A DNA stretch of 64,000 nucleotides from an uncultured Albidovulum sp. (GTDB lineage Bacteria > Pseudomonadota > Alphaproteobacteria > Rhodobacterales > Rhodobacteraceae): the NCBI GenBank assembly GCA_913064775.1, contig CAJYAD010000006.1, forward strand, positions 1 to 64,000, read 5' to 3'. Below are positions 1-8,545 of the stretch, piece by piece (the first letter of the stretch is position 1; the number at the start of each line of letters is the position of its first letter). The notes beneath the pieces were generated by a model. That model saw nothing but the letters and a program-made list of their open reading frames with translations. It ran no database searches and was not told the origin of the DNA. The translations under genes and the position numbers were made by a program.

Positions 1-68
1 ACGCAAGCCTCAAGCTCGAGGCGGTCTGCTGAAGAAAGAAAACCAGGGCGGATCATGGGCATAGCTGA

Positions 69-452
69 ATCGTTCCAAGCCCAGCCGTCAAGCCATCAAA
101 TTCGGCTTCCGCAGGACTCGGTGTATACCTGACCGGGTTCCTGCATGAAAAGCCGCTGGCCCGGCTGCGCGCCGACATGGCCCCGCTGGGCATTGCCCGC
201 CGCGCGGGCGTGGTCGAACCCGAAGACCACATCGCCGCGCTGATGGAGATGATGGCCGGCCTGATCGAGGGCGATTTTTCCGCCCCCCAGCCGCTGTCGG
301 TGCAATCGGATTTCTTCGCCCGCCATATCGGCGCCTGGGCGAGCCACTTCTTTAGCGATCTCGAAGACCTGCCCCAAGCGCGGCTTTACGCGCCGGTGGG
401 GCGGGCCGGGCGGCTGTTCATGGCCGTCGAGGCCCAGGCCTTCGAGATGTAG
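69..452 (+). pseudogene. 5'-truncated TorD-family molybdoenzyme chaperone
   Basis: From about base 117 the reading frame matches the C-terminal half of TorD/DmsD-type chaperones associated with formate dehydrogenase: it contains YLTGFLHEKPLARLR, then EPEDHIAALMEMMAGLI, and ends with a YAPVGRAGRLFMAVEAQAFEM-type tail. Family members are about 200 residues, but here an in-frame TGA lies at 66-68 and only about 110 related residues remain. No start codon with a good ribosome-binding site precedes the conserved part; the first internal ATG is at 177. The bases before about 115 do not look like the missing N-terminal half. The gene was therefore broken by insertion or recombination, or the left end of the window is a junction. 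Its position just upstream of fdhX and fdhA fits a chaperone dedicated to that enzyme. Confidence 0.6.
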
Positions 453-528
453 CCATGTGATTTTCGCGGCCCGGCCCTGACGCCGGCCGGTCGCGATCCG
501 AGGGGACGGGCGTCACTGGAGGAAGACC

Positions 529-738
529 ATGACGAAAGAGGACAGCAAAGGCGCGCGCACGGATCGCCGCAGCTTTCTGCGCTTTGCCGGTCTCGGAACG
601 CTTGCCGGAGGGGCCGCGCTGGTCACCGGCGCCGCACCCGAGGTGGCCGAGGCGGCGGCAGCCGTGCCCCGCGCCGATGCGGCGGGCTACCGCGAAACCG
701 CCCATGTGAAGACCTATTACGCCGCCGCCCGGTTCTGA
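529..738 (+). CDS. Formate dehydrogenase region Tat-signal protein (FdhX type)
   Basis: A 69-residue protein with a twin-arginine signal: R13-R14 in DRRSFLRFAG, then a hydrophobic Gly/Ala-rich segment and an Ala-rich region that could be cleaved near residue 40. The remaining part, about 25 residues, ends in KTYYAAARF. Such short twin-arginine proteins are a known family found directly upstream of formate dehydrogenase alpha subunits; their function is not established. A GGAGGAAG ribosome-binding site precedes the ATG. The gene lies between the broken chaperone gene and fdhA, presumably in one transcript. It may escort the enzyme to the Tat translocon or form a small periplasmic subunit; this is inference. 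Confidence 0.8.
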   Translation: MTKEDSKGARTDRRSFLRFAGLGTLAGGAALVTGAAPEVAEAAAAVPRADAAGYRETAHVKTYYAAARF

Positions 739-811
739 AGGCGACGGAGTTCGACAGGGCCCGCCGCCTTAGAACCGCTGGCGGGGAAAGACATTTCAGA
801 CGGAGAGTAAG

Positions 812-3799
812 ATGCTCAGGAAGAAGACAAATGGGGTAGCGAGAGGCTCCCGGCTGTCGTCGGCCAGGGCTGAGCTCGGAACCGCGGCGATCGACCGCCG
901 CACCTTCCTCAAGCGCTCGGGTCTCACCATTGGTGGGGCCGCGGCCGTGACTGCCCTTTCGGGCGGCATGGTCTCGCGCGCCGAAGCTCAGACCGCCACC
1001 GCAACCGAGGCCCCGAAGCTGGTCAGCAAAAAGACCATCTGCACGCATTGTGCGGTTGGCTGCACGGTGATCGCCGAGCTTGATCACGGGGTCTGGACGC
1101 GGCAGGGGATCGGCATCGATTCCCCCTTCAACCTGGGTGGTCACTGCGCCAAGGGCGCTGCGGTGCGCGAACATGCGCATGGCGAGCGCCGGCTGAAGCA
1201 TCCGATGAAACTGGTCGGCGGCAAGTGGCAAAAGGTCGGCTGGGACGAGGCGATCAACGAGATCGGCGACCGGATGCTGAAGGTGCGCGACACCTCGGGG
1301 CCGGATTCCGTCTATTGGCTGGGCTCGGCCAAGCATTCGAACGAGCAGGCCTATCTGATGCGCAAGTTCGCGGCCTATTGGGGCACGAACAACGTCGACC
1401 ATCAGGCGCGGATCTGCCATTCGACCACGGTCGCGGGTGTGGCGAACACCTGGGGCTACGGCGCCATGACCAACAGCTTCAACGACATCCACAATTCCCG
1501 CGCCATCATCCTGTTCGGCTCCAACCCGGCCGAGGCGCATCCGGTGTCGCTGCTACATCTGCTGAAGGCCAAGGAAGAGAACAACGCGCCGCTGATCGTT
1601 TGCGACCCGCGCTTTACCCGCACCGCGGCCCATGCCGACGAATTCGTCCGCTTCCGCCCGGGCACCGACGTGGCGCTGGTCTGGGGCATCCTCTACCACA
1701 TCTTCAAGAACGGCTGGGAGGACAAGAATTACATCCGCCAGCGGGTCTGGGGCATGGATCAGATCAGGCAGGAGGTCGACAAATGGACCCCCGCCGAGGT
1801 GGAGCGCGTCACCGGCGCGCCGGGCTCGCAGCTTGAACGTGTCGCGCGGACGCTGGCCAACAACCGCCCCGCCACGCTGGTGTGGTGCATGGGCGGCACC
1901 CAGCACACCAACGGCTCGTCCAACACGCGGGCCTATTCGATCCTGCAACTGGCGCTTGGCAATATCGGCAAGAGCGGCGGCGGCGCCAACATCTTCCGCG
2001 GCCATGACAACGTGCAGGGCGCGACCGACCTGGGCGTGCTGGCCGACACGCTGCCGGGCTATTACGGCCTGTCCGCCGGGTCCTGGGCCCATTGGGCGCG
2101 GGTCTGGCAGGAGGATCTTGGCTGGCTCAAGGGCCGGTTCGCCACGATGAAGGGCAAGGACGGCAAGTCGAAGGCGATGATGAACGAGACCGGGATTCCG
2201 GTGTCGCGCTGGATCGACGGCGTGCTGGAGGCCAAGGAGAACATCGAACAGCCCGACAACACCAAGGTGATGGTGTTCTGGGGCCATGCGCCGAACTCGC
2301 AGACCCGTCTGCCGGAGATGCGCAAGGCGATGGGGATGCTCGACACGCTGGTGGTGATCGACCCCTATCCGACGATGACCGCCGTGCTGCAGGACCGCCA
2401 GGACGGCGTCTACCTGCTGCCCGCCACCACCCAGTTTGAGACCTACGGCTCGGTCACCGCCTCGAACCGCTCGATCCAGTGGCGCGAGAAGGTGATTGAG
2501 CCGCTGTTCGACAGCAAGGTCGACCACGAGATCATGTATCTCTTCGCCAAGAAGCTGGGCTTTGCCGACAAGATGTTCCGCAACATCAAGGTCGAGGGCA
2601 CGATCCCCAACATCGAGGATGTGACCCGCGAGTGGAACCGCGGCATGTGGACGATCGGCATGACCGGGCAATCGCCCGAGCGGCTGAAATCACATATGGA
2701 GCACCAATATACCTTCGACAGGACGACCCTGCGCGCCGTCGGCGGCCCGCATGACGGCGAGTTCTACGGCCTGCCCTGGCCCTGCTGGGGCACCCCTGAG
2801 ATGGCGCATACCGGGTCGTGCGTGCTTTATGACATCACCACGCCGGTGGCGAAGGGTGGCATGGGCTTCCGCGCCCGCTTCGGGGTGGAGCGCAACGGCG
2901 AGAACCTTCTGGCCGAAGACAGCTATCCCGTCGGCTCGGAAATCCAGGACGGCTACCCCGAGTTCACCATGGGCATGCTGCGCGGTCTCGGTTGGGACAA
3001 GGACCTGACCGCCTATGAACGGCGCACGATCGAATATGTCGCCGGCATCCTTGAAAAGCAGCCTTCGCAGGACGAAGTCGGCGAGACATCGCAACAGGGT
3101 GACATCCCCTCCGACTATGACAAGAAAGTCGACGGGGTTAACTGGAAGCTCGACCTGTCGGGCGGCATCCAGCGCGTCGCGATCAAGCATGGCTGCGCCC
3201 CCTACGGCAACGCCAAGGCCCGCGCGGTGGTCTGGACCTTCCCCGATCCGGTGCCGCTGCACCGAGAGCCGCTTTACGCGCCGGATCGCAAGCTGGTGGC
3301 CGATTATCCCACCGTCGCCGACAAGACCTTCTGGCGCCTGCCCACCGCTTTCGAGTCGATCCAGAAGATCGATTATTCCAAGGATTTCCCGCTGATCATG
3401 ACCTCGGGGCGTCTGGTGGAATATGAGGGCGGCGGCGACGAGACCCGGTCAAACCCCTGGCTGGCGGAATTGCAGCAGACCATGTTCGTCGAGATCAACA
3501 CTTTCGACGCCAACAACCTGGGCATCCGCGACAAGGAGATGGTCTGGCTGCATTCGCCCGAAGGCAGCAAGATCCGGATCCAGGCGATGGTGACCGAACG
3601 GGTGGGGCGCGGTGTGGTGTTCACGCCGTTCCACTTCGGCGGCGTGTTCGAGGGCACCGATCTGCGCGACAAATACCCCGACGGCGCCGACCCGATCGTC
3701 ATCGGCGAGGCCTGCAACACGGCCCAGACCTATGGCTACGACATGGTCACGCAGATGCAGGAAACCAAGACCACGCTTTGCCGACTTGAGCGGGCATAA
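812..3799 (+). CDS. fdhA: Formate dehydrogenase catalytic (alpha) subunit, Mo/W-bis-MGD, periplasmic
   Basis: A 995-residue protein of the DMSO-reductase superfamily that oxidises formate to CO2. A long n-region precedes the Tat motif (R29-R30 in DRRTFLKRSG), with likely cleavage after AEA near residue 59. A [4Fe-4S] site follows, with cysteines 77, 80, 84 and 112. The metal ligand position reads ARICHSTTV with Cys202, so this is a cysteine enzyme rather than a selenocysteine one, and no in-frame TGA is read through. The C-terminal molydopterin dinucleotide-binding domain is complete. The Tat signal places it on the periplasmic side, as in Fdn/Fdo enzymes. It is followed 15 bases later by fdhB. 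The nearby tungstate transporter makes W a realistic alternative to Mo as the metal. Confidence 0.95.
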   Translation: MLRKKTNGVARGSRLSSARAELGTAAIDRRTFLKRSGLTIGGAAAVTALSGGMVSRAEAQTATATEAPKLVSKKTICTHCAVGCTVIAELDHGVWTRQGIGIDSPFNLGGHCAKGAAVREHAHGERRLKHPMKLVGGKWQKVGWDEAINEIGDRMLKVRDTSGPDSVYWLGSAKHSNEQAYLMRKFAAYWGTNNVDHQARICHSTTVAGVANTWGYGAMTNSFNDIHNSRAIILFGSNPAEAHPVSLLHLLKAKEENNAPLIVCDPRFTRTAAHADEFVRFRPGTDVALVWGILYHIFKNGWEDKNYIRQRVWGMDQIRQEVDKWTPAEVERVTGAPGSQLERVARTLANNRPATLVWCMGGTQHTNGSSNTRAYSILQLALGNIGKSGGGANIFRGHDNVQGATDLGVLADTLPGYYGLSAGSWAHWARVWQEDLGWLKGRFATMKGKDGKSKAMMNETGIPVSRWIDGVLEAKENIEQPDNTKVMVFWGHAPNSQTRLPEMRKAMGMLDTLVVIDPYPTMTAVLQDRQDGVYLLPATTQFETYGSVTASNRSIQWREKVIEPLFDSKVDHEIMYLFAKKLGFADKMFRNIKVEGTIPNIEDVTREWNRGMWTIGMTGQSPERLKSHMEHQYTFDRTTLRAVGGPHDGEFYGLPWPCWGTPEMAHTGSCVLYDITTPVAKGGMGFRARFGVERNGENLLAEDSYPVGSEIQDGYPEFTMGMLRGLGWDKDLTAYERRTIEYVAGILEKQPSQDEVGETSQQGDIPSDYDKKVDGVNWKLDLSGGIQRVAIKHGCAPYGNAKARAVVWTFPDPVPLHREPLYAPDRKLVADYPTVADKTFWRLPTAFESIQKIDYSKDFPLIMTSGRLVEYEGGGDETRSNPWLAELQQTMFVEINTFDANNLGIRDKEMVWLHSPEGSKIRIQAMVTERVGRGVVFTPFHFGGVFEGTDLRDKYPDGADPIVIGEACNTAQTYGYDMVTQMQETKTTLCRLERA

Positions 3800-3814
3800 G
3801 GAGGATTTGACACC

Positions 3815-4417
3815 ATGGCACGGATGAAATTCCTCTGTGACGCCGAGCGTTGCATCGAATGCGAGGCCTGCGTCACCGCCTGCAAGAACGAGAATGAGGT
3901 CCCCTGGGGCATCAACCGCCGGCGCGTCGTCACCATCCATGACGGCAAGCCCGGCGAGCGCTCGATCTCGGTCGCCTGCATGCATTGCTCGGACGCGCCC
4001 TGCATGGCGGTCTGCCCGGTGGATTGCTTCTACCACACCGCGGAAGGCATCGTGTTGCACAACAAGGACCTGTGCATCGGCTGCGGCTATTGCTTCTACG
4101 CCTGCCCGTTCGGTGCGCCGCAATATCCGCAGGCGTCAAGCTTCGGCTCGCGCGGCAAGATGGACAAGTGCACCTTCTGCGCCGGTGGCCCGGAACCCGA
4201 CGGATCAAGCGCCGAGTTCGAGAAATATGGCCGCAACCGGATCGCCGAGGGCAAGCTGCCGATCTGCGCCGAGATGTGCTCGACCAAGGCGCTGCTGGCG
4301 GGGGACGGTGACACGATTTCCTCGATCTACCGCGAGCGGATCGTAGCGCGCGGTTTCGGCGCCGGAGCCTGGGGCTGGGGCACGGCCTATCAGGAAAAGA
4401 ACCCCGGCGGCAACTAG
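3815..4417 (+). CDS. fdhB: Formate dehydrogenase iron-sulfur (beta) subunit
   Basis: A 200-residue ferredoxin-like electron-transfer subunit with four cysteine clusters: C8/C13/C16/C19/C23 at the N-terminus (CIECEACVTACKN), then CMHCSDAPCMAVCPVDC, CIGCGYCFYACPFG, and a split CTFC...CAEMC site. This pattern binds four [4Fe-4S] clusters that carry electrons from FdhA to the cytochrome b subunit. Unlike E. coli FdnH (about 294 residues), it ends without the C-terminal transmembrane anchor, so it should be held only by contacts with FdhA and FdhC. It has no signal of its own and probably travels through Tat with FdhA. An AGGAGG ribosome-binding site precedes the ATG. Confidence 0.95.
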   Translation: MARMKFLCDAERCIECEACVTACKNENEVPWGINRRRVVTIHDGKPGERSISVACMHCSDAPCMAVCPVDCFYHTAEGIVLHNKDLCIGCGYCFYACPFGAPQYPQASSFGSRGKMDKCTFCAGGPEPDGSSAEFEKYGRNRIAEGKLPICAEMCSTKALLAGDGDTISSIYRERIVARGFGAGAWGWGTAYQEKNPGGN

Positions 4418-4495
4418 GTTGCCGGACGTTCAAGCCGGGTCGCCGGGGGGCCGTTTGGGCACCCCCGGCCCCTTGGTCTACCTGCTCGGGGAAGA

Positions 4496-5674
4496 ATGAA
4501 TATGCCCAGTCCGATCGCGCTGAACGCCTCGGCCCTTCGCGCAGCCGCGCATCCTGCCGCGCGCCCTGTTGCCGCTTGGCTGATGGCCGGGGTCATGGCG
4601 CTGCTTCTGGCCGTTTTCGTGACCGTCGCCCTGGCCCTCGCCTGGGCCGGGCCGGCGGCGGCGCAGACCGTGCGCCCACCTGCCAATGCCACAACCAACA
4701 TCCTGCCGCCGGGGCCGGACATGCAGGGCGGGGTGCTTGGCAATCTGTCCGATGGCACGATCTGGCACAACATCCGCAAGGGGGCCGCCGGCAACAGCCA
4801 GGATCTGCGCGCCGGGTCCGGCGTGCTGATCCAGTCGCAGGGTGACGATTGGCGGCTGATCCGCGACCGATGGGTGCTGCCGATCGCCTGGAAGGTGCTG
4901 GCCGGGGTGCTGGCGGTGCTGGTGGTCTATTATGCGATCCGTGGCCGCATCAAGCTGAAGGCCCCGCGCTCGGGCCGGGTGATCCCGCGGTTCTCGCTGG
5001 TCGAACGGGTGGTGCATTGGTTCGTGGCCTCGCTGTTCATCCTGTTGGGGGTGACGGGGCTGATCATCCTCTTTGGCCGACCCTTCCTTTTGCCGCTGAT
5101 CGGGCCCGGCGCCTTCGCGGTGCTGGCCAGCGCGGCGCTGCAGGGCCACAACCTGTTCGGGCCGATCTTCATCGTCTCGATCGGGGCGCTGTTCTTCACC
5201 TTCGCGCGCGGCAACGGCTTTCGCTGGGTCGATCTGAAATGGCTGCTGAAGGGTGGCGGCATGCTGGGCGGACACGCCAGTTCCGGCCGCTACAATTTCG
5301 GCGAAAAGTCATGGTTCTGGTGGGCAAGCCTTTGCGGCCTTGCGCTGTCGCTGTCGGGGCTTTTGCTGCTGTTTCCCGACCATCTGCCGGGCTTCCTGCA
5401 AGGCGCCTCGGCCGAGGTGCCGCCCGAACGCATATTGATGCAATGGGCAACCCTGGTCCATGCGATCGCTGCCACCGCCTTCATCGCCTTCGGGCTGGGG
5501 CATATCTACCTGGGCACCATCGGCATGGAAGGCGCGCTCGAGGGCATGACCCGCGGCACCGTCGACGAGACCTGGGCCTGGGAACACCACGACCTGTGGT
5601 ACGAGGACCACAAGGCCGGGGCCAGCACCGATACCAGCCGCGCCGAGGTTCGTGCCGCGGCTGGCGACGTCTAG
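4496..5674 (+). CDS. fdhC: Formate dehydrogenase cytochrome b (gamma) subunit
   Basis: A protein of about 390 residues. The N-terminal third has a hydrophobic segment ending in AAAQT (signal or membrane anchor) and a periplasmic stretch of about 100 residues. The C-terminal part is the FdnI/FdoI-type cytochrome b556 with four membrane helices. Likely haem ligands are the His residues in VERVVHWF, LQGHNLFGP and LVHAIAATAFIAFGLGHIYLG. It takes electrons from FdhB and reduces quinone. E. coli FdnI has only 217 residues, so the N-terminal extension is the notable difference; it is common in alphaproteobacterial homologues. A second ATG at 4502 has better spacing from GGGGA and may be the real start. 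Confidence 0.9.
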   Translation: MNMPSPIALNASALRAAAHPAARPVAAWLMAGVMALLLAVFVTVALALAWAGPAAAQTVRPPANATTNILPPGPDMQGGVLGNLSDGTIWHNIRKGAAGNSQDLRAGSGVLIQSQGDDWRLIRDRWVLPIAWKVLAGVLAVLVVYYAIRGRIKLKAPRSGRVIPRFSLVERVVHWFVASLFILLGVTGLIILFGRPFLLPLIGPGAFAVLASAALQGHNLFGPIFIVSIGALFFTFARGNGFRWVDLKWLLKGGGMLGGHASSGRYNFGEKSWFWWASLCGLALSLSGLLLLFPDHLPGFLQGASAEVPPERILMQWATLVHAIAATAFIAFGLGHIYLGTIGMEGALEGMTRGTVDETWAWEHHDLWYEDHKAGASTDTSRAEVRAAAGDV

Positions 5675-5686
5675 GAGGGACCGGAG

Positions 5687-6328
5687 ATGAGCTTTCTAGA
5701 ACTTACCCAGGGGCCGCTGTGGTATCTGGCCTCGGCGGTCTTCGTGATCGGGGTGCTGTGGCGGCTGATCGGGATCCTGCGGCTGGGCCGCAGCACCGAC
5801 CGCAGCGTCGCGCGGGCCTCGGGTCTGGGCGGGGCGCTGAAGGCGATCGCGCTGCATTCCGTGCCGCATGGCGGTAACCTCAAGCGCACCCTCTATCATT
5901 TCCTCACCGGCTACGGCTTTCACCTTGGGCTTTTCGTGCTGCTGTTCTTTGCCGCGCCGCATGTCGCCTTCATCAAGGGGTTGACCGGGTTTGGCTGGAC
6001 GCCGCTGCCGCGCTGGGGCTTTCTGATCGCGGCCGAGGCGGCCTTTGCCGGGCTGATCCTGATGTGGCTGCGGCGGATGACCGACCCGGTGATGCGCCGG
6101 CTCAGCGATGCCGACGACCACATCGCCACCTGGCTGGTGTTCGTCGTCATGCTGACCGGCTGCCTGGCGCTGCAAGAGGCGCATGACAGCCTGCGCGCGC
6201 TGCATCTGCTGTGTGTCGAGGCGCTGATGATCTACTTCCCCTTCAGCCGCCTGATGCACGCTTTCACCTTCCTCTTCGCCCGGGCTTATACCGGCGCGAC
6301 CTACGGCCGCCGCGGGGTAACGCCATGA
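5687..6328 (+). CDS. NarI-like membrane protein, putative quinone-facing haem b subunit
   Basis: A 213-residue integral membrane protein with about five helices (near residues 11-33, 75-95, 109-128, 140-160 and 168-195). Histidines lie in or next to helices (GYGFHLGLF, DDHIATW, RALHLL, RLMHAF), as in NarI/DsrM-type cytochromes b, although the haem ligands cannot be assigned here. It starts 12 bases after fdhC with an AGGAGG site, and its TGA overlaps the ATG of the next gene, an HdrD-like Fe-S protein. NarI-like plus HdrD-like pairs occur in DsrMK/HmeCD-type complexes that exchange electrons between quinone and a soluble thiol or Fe-S partner. A matching role beside formate dehydrogenase is inference. 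Confidence 0.75.
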   Translation: MSFLELTQGPLWYLASAVFVIGVLWRLIGILRLGRSTDRSVARASGLGGALKAIALHSVPHGGNLKRTLYHFLTGYGFHLGLFVLLFFAAPHVAFIKGLTGFGWTPLPRWGFLIAAEAAFAGLILMWLRRMTDPVMRRLSDADDHIATWLVFVVMLTGCLALQEAHDSLRALHLLCVEALMIYFPFSRLMHAFTFLFARAYTGATYGRRGVTP

Positions 6329-7632
6329 AGGATCTTCCCGACACCGGGCCCGCCACGCCCCCGCCTGCGCCGGAGCGCAAGATCGACGCTCAGGCGGCGA
6401 TCGACCACTTCATCCAGGGCTGCGGCAGCCATATCGGCAGCTATCTGGACGCCTGCATCCATTGCGGCCAATGCAGCCAGGCCTGCCATTTTCATGAGGT
6501 CACGCAGGACCCCAAATACACCCCCGCGCTGAAGCTGCAGCCGATCACCCGGGTCTACAAGCGCCACAAGGCGCCGCTGTCGGGCGTAAAGCGGATGCTG
6601 GGCCTCGTGCCGCCCGAGCTGACGCCGGAATATCTACAAGAATATGAAGAGCTTATCTTCGACAGTTGCACCCTGTGCGGCCGCTGCACCGAGGTCTGCC
6701 CGATGGGGATCGACATCGCCTCGGTCGTGGCTTTGTCGCGTCAGGCCTTTGTCGCGGCGGGGCTTGGGCCGCCGGACCTGTTGCAGGCGGCCGAGACTTC
6801 GCGCGACAAGGGCAGCCCGCTGGGCCTGACCGCCGAGGTGCTGCGCGACCGGATCGAATGGCTGTCCGACGACAACGAGGTCGAGATCCCGCTGGACAGC
6901 GAAACCGCCGATGTGCTGGTCACCGTCTCGTCGATCGAGATGATGAAATATCCGGACTCGATCGTCGCCGTCGCAAAGCTGATGAATGCCGCCGGGGTGG
7001 ACTGGACGATCAGCACCAAGGGCTATGAGGCCACCAATTTCGGCTATCTTGCCGGTCGGGGCGACATCGCGAAGATCATGATCACCCGGCTTGTCGACGC
7101 GGCGGAATCGGTGGGTGCAAAGCTTCTGGTGATCCCCGAATGCGGCCATGCCTACGGCGCGATGCGCTGGACCGGGGCCAACATTCTGGGCCGTCCGCTG
7201 CCGTTTGAGGTGGTCCATATCACCGAGTTCGTGGCGCAGATGATCCGCGACGGCAAGCTGAAGCTGAGAAAGACCGAAGAGTCAGTCACCTATCACGACC
7301 CCTGCCAGATCTCGCGCCGCGGCGGCGCCACCGCGGACGCGCGCGAGATCCTCGCCGCCTATTCAAGCGACGTGCGCGAGATGGACCCCACCGGCAACCA
7401 CAACTGGTGTTGCGGCGGCGGCGGCGGGGTGCAGGCGATCGGAACGGCGGCCGACTTGCGTCACGCGGTGTTCCAGATCAAGATCAATCAGGTCGAGGCC
7501 ACCGGGGCGAAGACCTTCGTCTCGGCCTGCGCCAATTGCCGGCTGACGATGGACGAAAGTCGCGAGGTGCTGCACTGGCCGCAAAAGGTGCAAAGCCTGG
7601 TCGAGGTGCTGGCCGACCGGTTGGAAAATTAG
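6325..7632 (+). CDS. HdrD/GlpC-like (Fe-S)-binding oxidoreductase subunit
   Basis: A 435-residue cytoplasmic protein. Two classical ferredoxin motifs lie in the N-terminal third: C44/C47/C50/C54 (CIHCGQCSQAC) and C115/C118/C121/C125 (CTLCGRCTEVCP). The C-terminal half holds the cysteine-rich CCG region found in heterodisulfide reductase D, GlpC and lactate-utilisation proteins: HDPCQ, NHNWCCGGGGG and SACANCRLTM. Such proteins bind two ordinary and one non-cubane [4Fe-4S] cluster. The start codon overlaps the end of the NarI-like gene (ATGA), so the two are co-translated and probably form one complex. The electron partner is not known from the sequence; the downstream ferredoxin-rich protein is a candidate. 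Confidence 0.85.
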   Translation: MKDLPDTGPATPPPAPERKIDAQAAIDHFIQGCGSHIGSYLDACIHCGQCSQACHFHEVTQDPKYTPALKLQPITRVYKRHKAPLSGVKRMLGLVPPELTPEYLQEYEELIFDSCTLCGRCTEVCPMGIDIASVVALSRQAFVAAGLGPPDLLQAAETSRDKGSPLGLTAEVLRDRIEWLSDDNEVEIPLDSETADVLVTVSSIEMMKYPDSIVAVAKLMNAAGVDWTISTKGYEATNFGYLAGRGDIAKIMITRLVDAAESVGAKLLVIPECGHAYGAMRWTGANILGRPLPFEVVHITEFVAQMIRDGKLKLRKTEESVTYHDPCQISRRGGATADAREILAAYSSDVREMDPTGNHNWCCGGGGGVQAIGTAADLRHAVFQIKINQVEATGAKTFVSACANCRLTMDESREVLHWPQKVQSLVEVLADRLEN

Positions 7633-7641
7633 GGGTGAGAG

Positions 7642-7833
7642 ATGAGTGAAGACAGCTTCAACATGTCGATGCGCAAGTTTCTGAAACAGGTCGGCGTGAC
7701 CTCTCAGCAGCAGATTGAGGATCTGGTGCGTGCGGGCGGCGCCGGCGCGGGCCCGCTGAAGGTGAAGGTCGTGCTGACGGCCGAGGGCACCGATCTGAAC
7801 CATGTGGTTGAAGGCCAGATAGACCTGCCCTGA
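7642..7833 (+). CDS. DUF6494 family small protein
   Basis: A 63-residue soluble protein starting MSEDSFNMSMRKFLKQVGV and ending in a short beta-rich stretch (LKVKVVLTAEGTDLNHVVEGQIDL). It resembles the small conserved proteins collected as DUF6494. It has no cysteines and no membrane segment. It follows the HdrD-like gene by 9 bases and precedes the biotin-ligase-like gene by 10, so it belongs to the same transcript. The function is unknown. Its constant place next to formate dehydrogenase and HdrD-like genes in related bacteria, as I recall, suggests an accessory role. Confidence 0.75.
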   Translation: MSEDSFNMSMRKFLKQVGVTSQQQIEDLVRAGGAGAGPLKVKVVLTAEGTDLNHVVEGQIDLP

Positions 7834-7843
7834 ATCCGCCCCG

Positions 7844-8545
7844 GTGCCCAACCGCGTGACCTCGCCCGATTTTCCCCCGCTGCTAAGCGGCCATCCGGTC
7901 GCCGCCGACCCCAAGGCGGCGGCGCTGGCCGGCCTGTCCGAGGGGCGGCTGGGCGCGGGGGATCTGTGCTGGGCGGAGGGCACGGAGGCCGCGGAACTGG
8001 CGCTGGTGCTGGAACCCGAGGTGCCGCGCGATCAGGCATTGCAGATGGTGCCGCTGATGGCGGTGGCAGTCTGCGACGCGCTGGCCCATAGCGGCCCGCC
8101 CAATATCGCCATCGGCCTGAACTGGCCGGCGACGTTCCTCGCCAACGGGGGCGAGTTGGGCCAGTTGGAGGTGACTTTGCCCAAGGGCTGCGGCGCGGGC
8201 GACGTGCCCGAATGGATGGTGCTGTCCTTGCGCCTCGCGCTGCGGCTGCCCGAGGGGCTGCGCGCCGAACCGGGCCGCGCGGCGCAGGTGACCGCGCTGC
8301 ATGAGGAAGGCGCAGGCGATGTCACCGCGGCGCATCTGATCGGCGCCGTCGCGCGGCATTTCCTGGCCTGGCACGATGGCTGGCAGCATGAGGGTTTCGG
8401 CCCGGTCGCGGTGGCGCTGTTTGGCCGTCTGGGGCCGGGGGCTGCGGTCGCGGGCGCGGCGCTGACCGGCATCGATGAGGCGGGGGCGGCGGTGCTGGAA
8501 GGCGGCAAGCGGCAGGGGCTGGCGGAAGCGATGGGGGTGGAATGA
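7844..8545 (+). CDS. Biotin/lipoate-protein ligase-like protein (DUF4444), probably not a ligase
   Basis: A 233-residue protein with a GTG start. The middle part has the BPL/LplA fold pattern, but the motif that in biotin ligases reads KWPND reads NWPAT here (IAIGLNWPATFLANGGELGQLEV). The second conserved lysine, in GRKxxG, is replaced as well. Both catalytic or substrate lysines are thus absent, so simple biotin or lipoate transfer is unlikely. The C-terminal part (from about residue 175) matches the small DUF4444 domain of alphaproteobacterial homologues. Its stop overlaps the start of the DUF6352 gene (ATGA). It may bind rather than attach a cofactor or peptide; this is inference. Confidence 0.7.
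   Translation: MPNRVTSPDFPPLLSGHPVAADPKAAALAGLSEGRLGAGDLCWAEGTEAAELALVLEPEVPRDQALQMVPLMAVAVCDALAHSGPPNIAIGLNWPATFLANGGELGQLEVTLPKGCGAGDVPEWMVLSLRLALRLPEGLRAEPGRAAQVTALHEEGAGDVTAAHLIGAVARHFLAWHDGWQHEGFGPVAVALFGRLGPGAAVAGAALTGIDEAGAAVLEGGKRQGLAEAMGVE

Noticed and set aside
1553-2671. Long minus-strand open frame opposite fdhA
   Set aside because: It is a frame shadow of the catalytic subunit gene. The translation is His/Arg/Gly/Ala-rich with no domain, typical for the antisense of high-GC genes.
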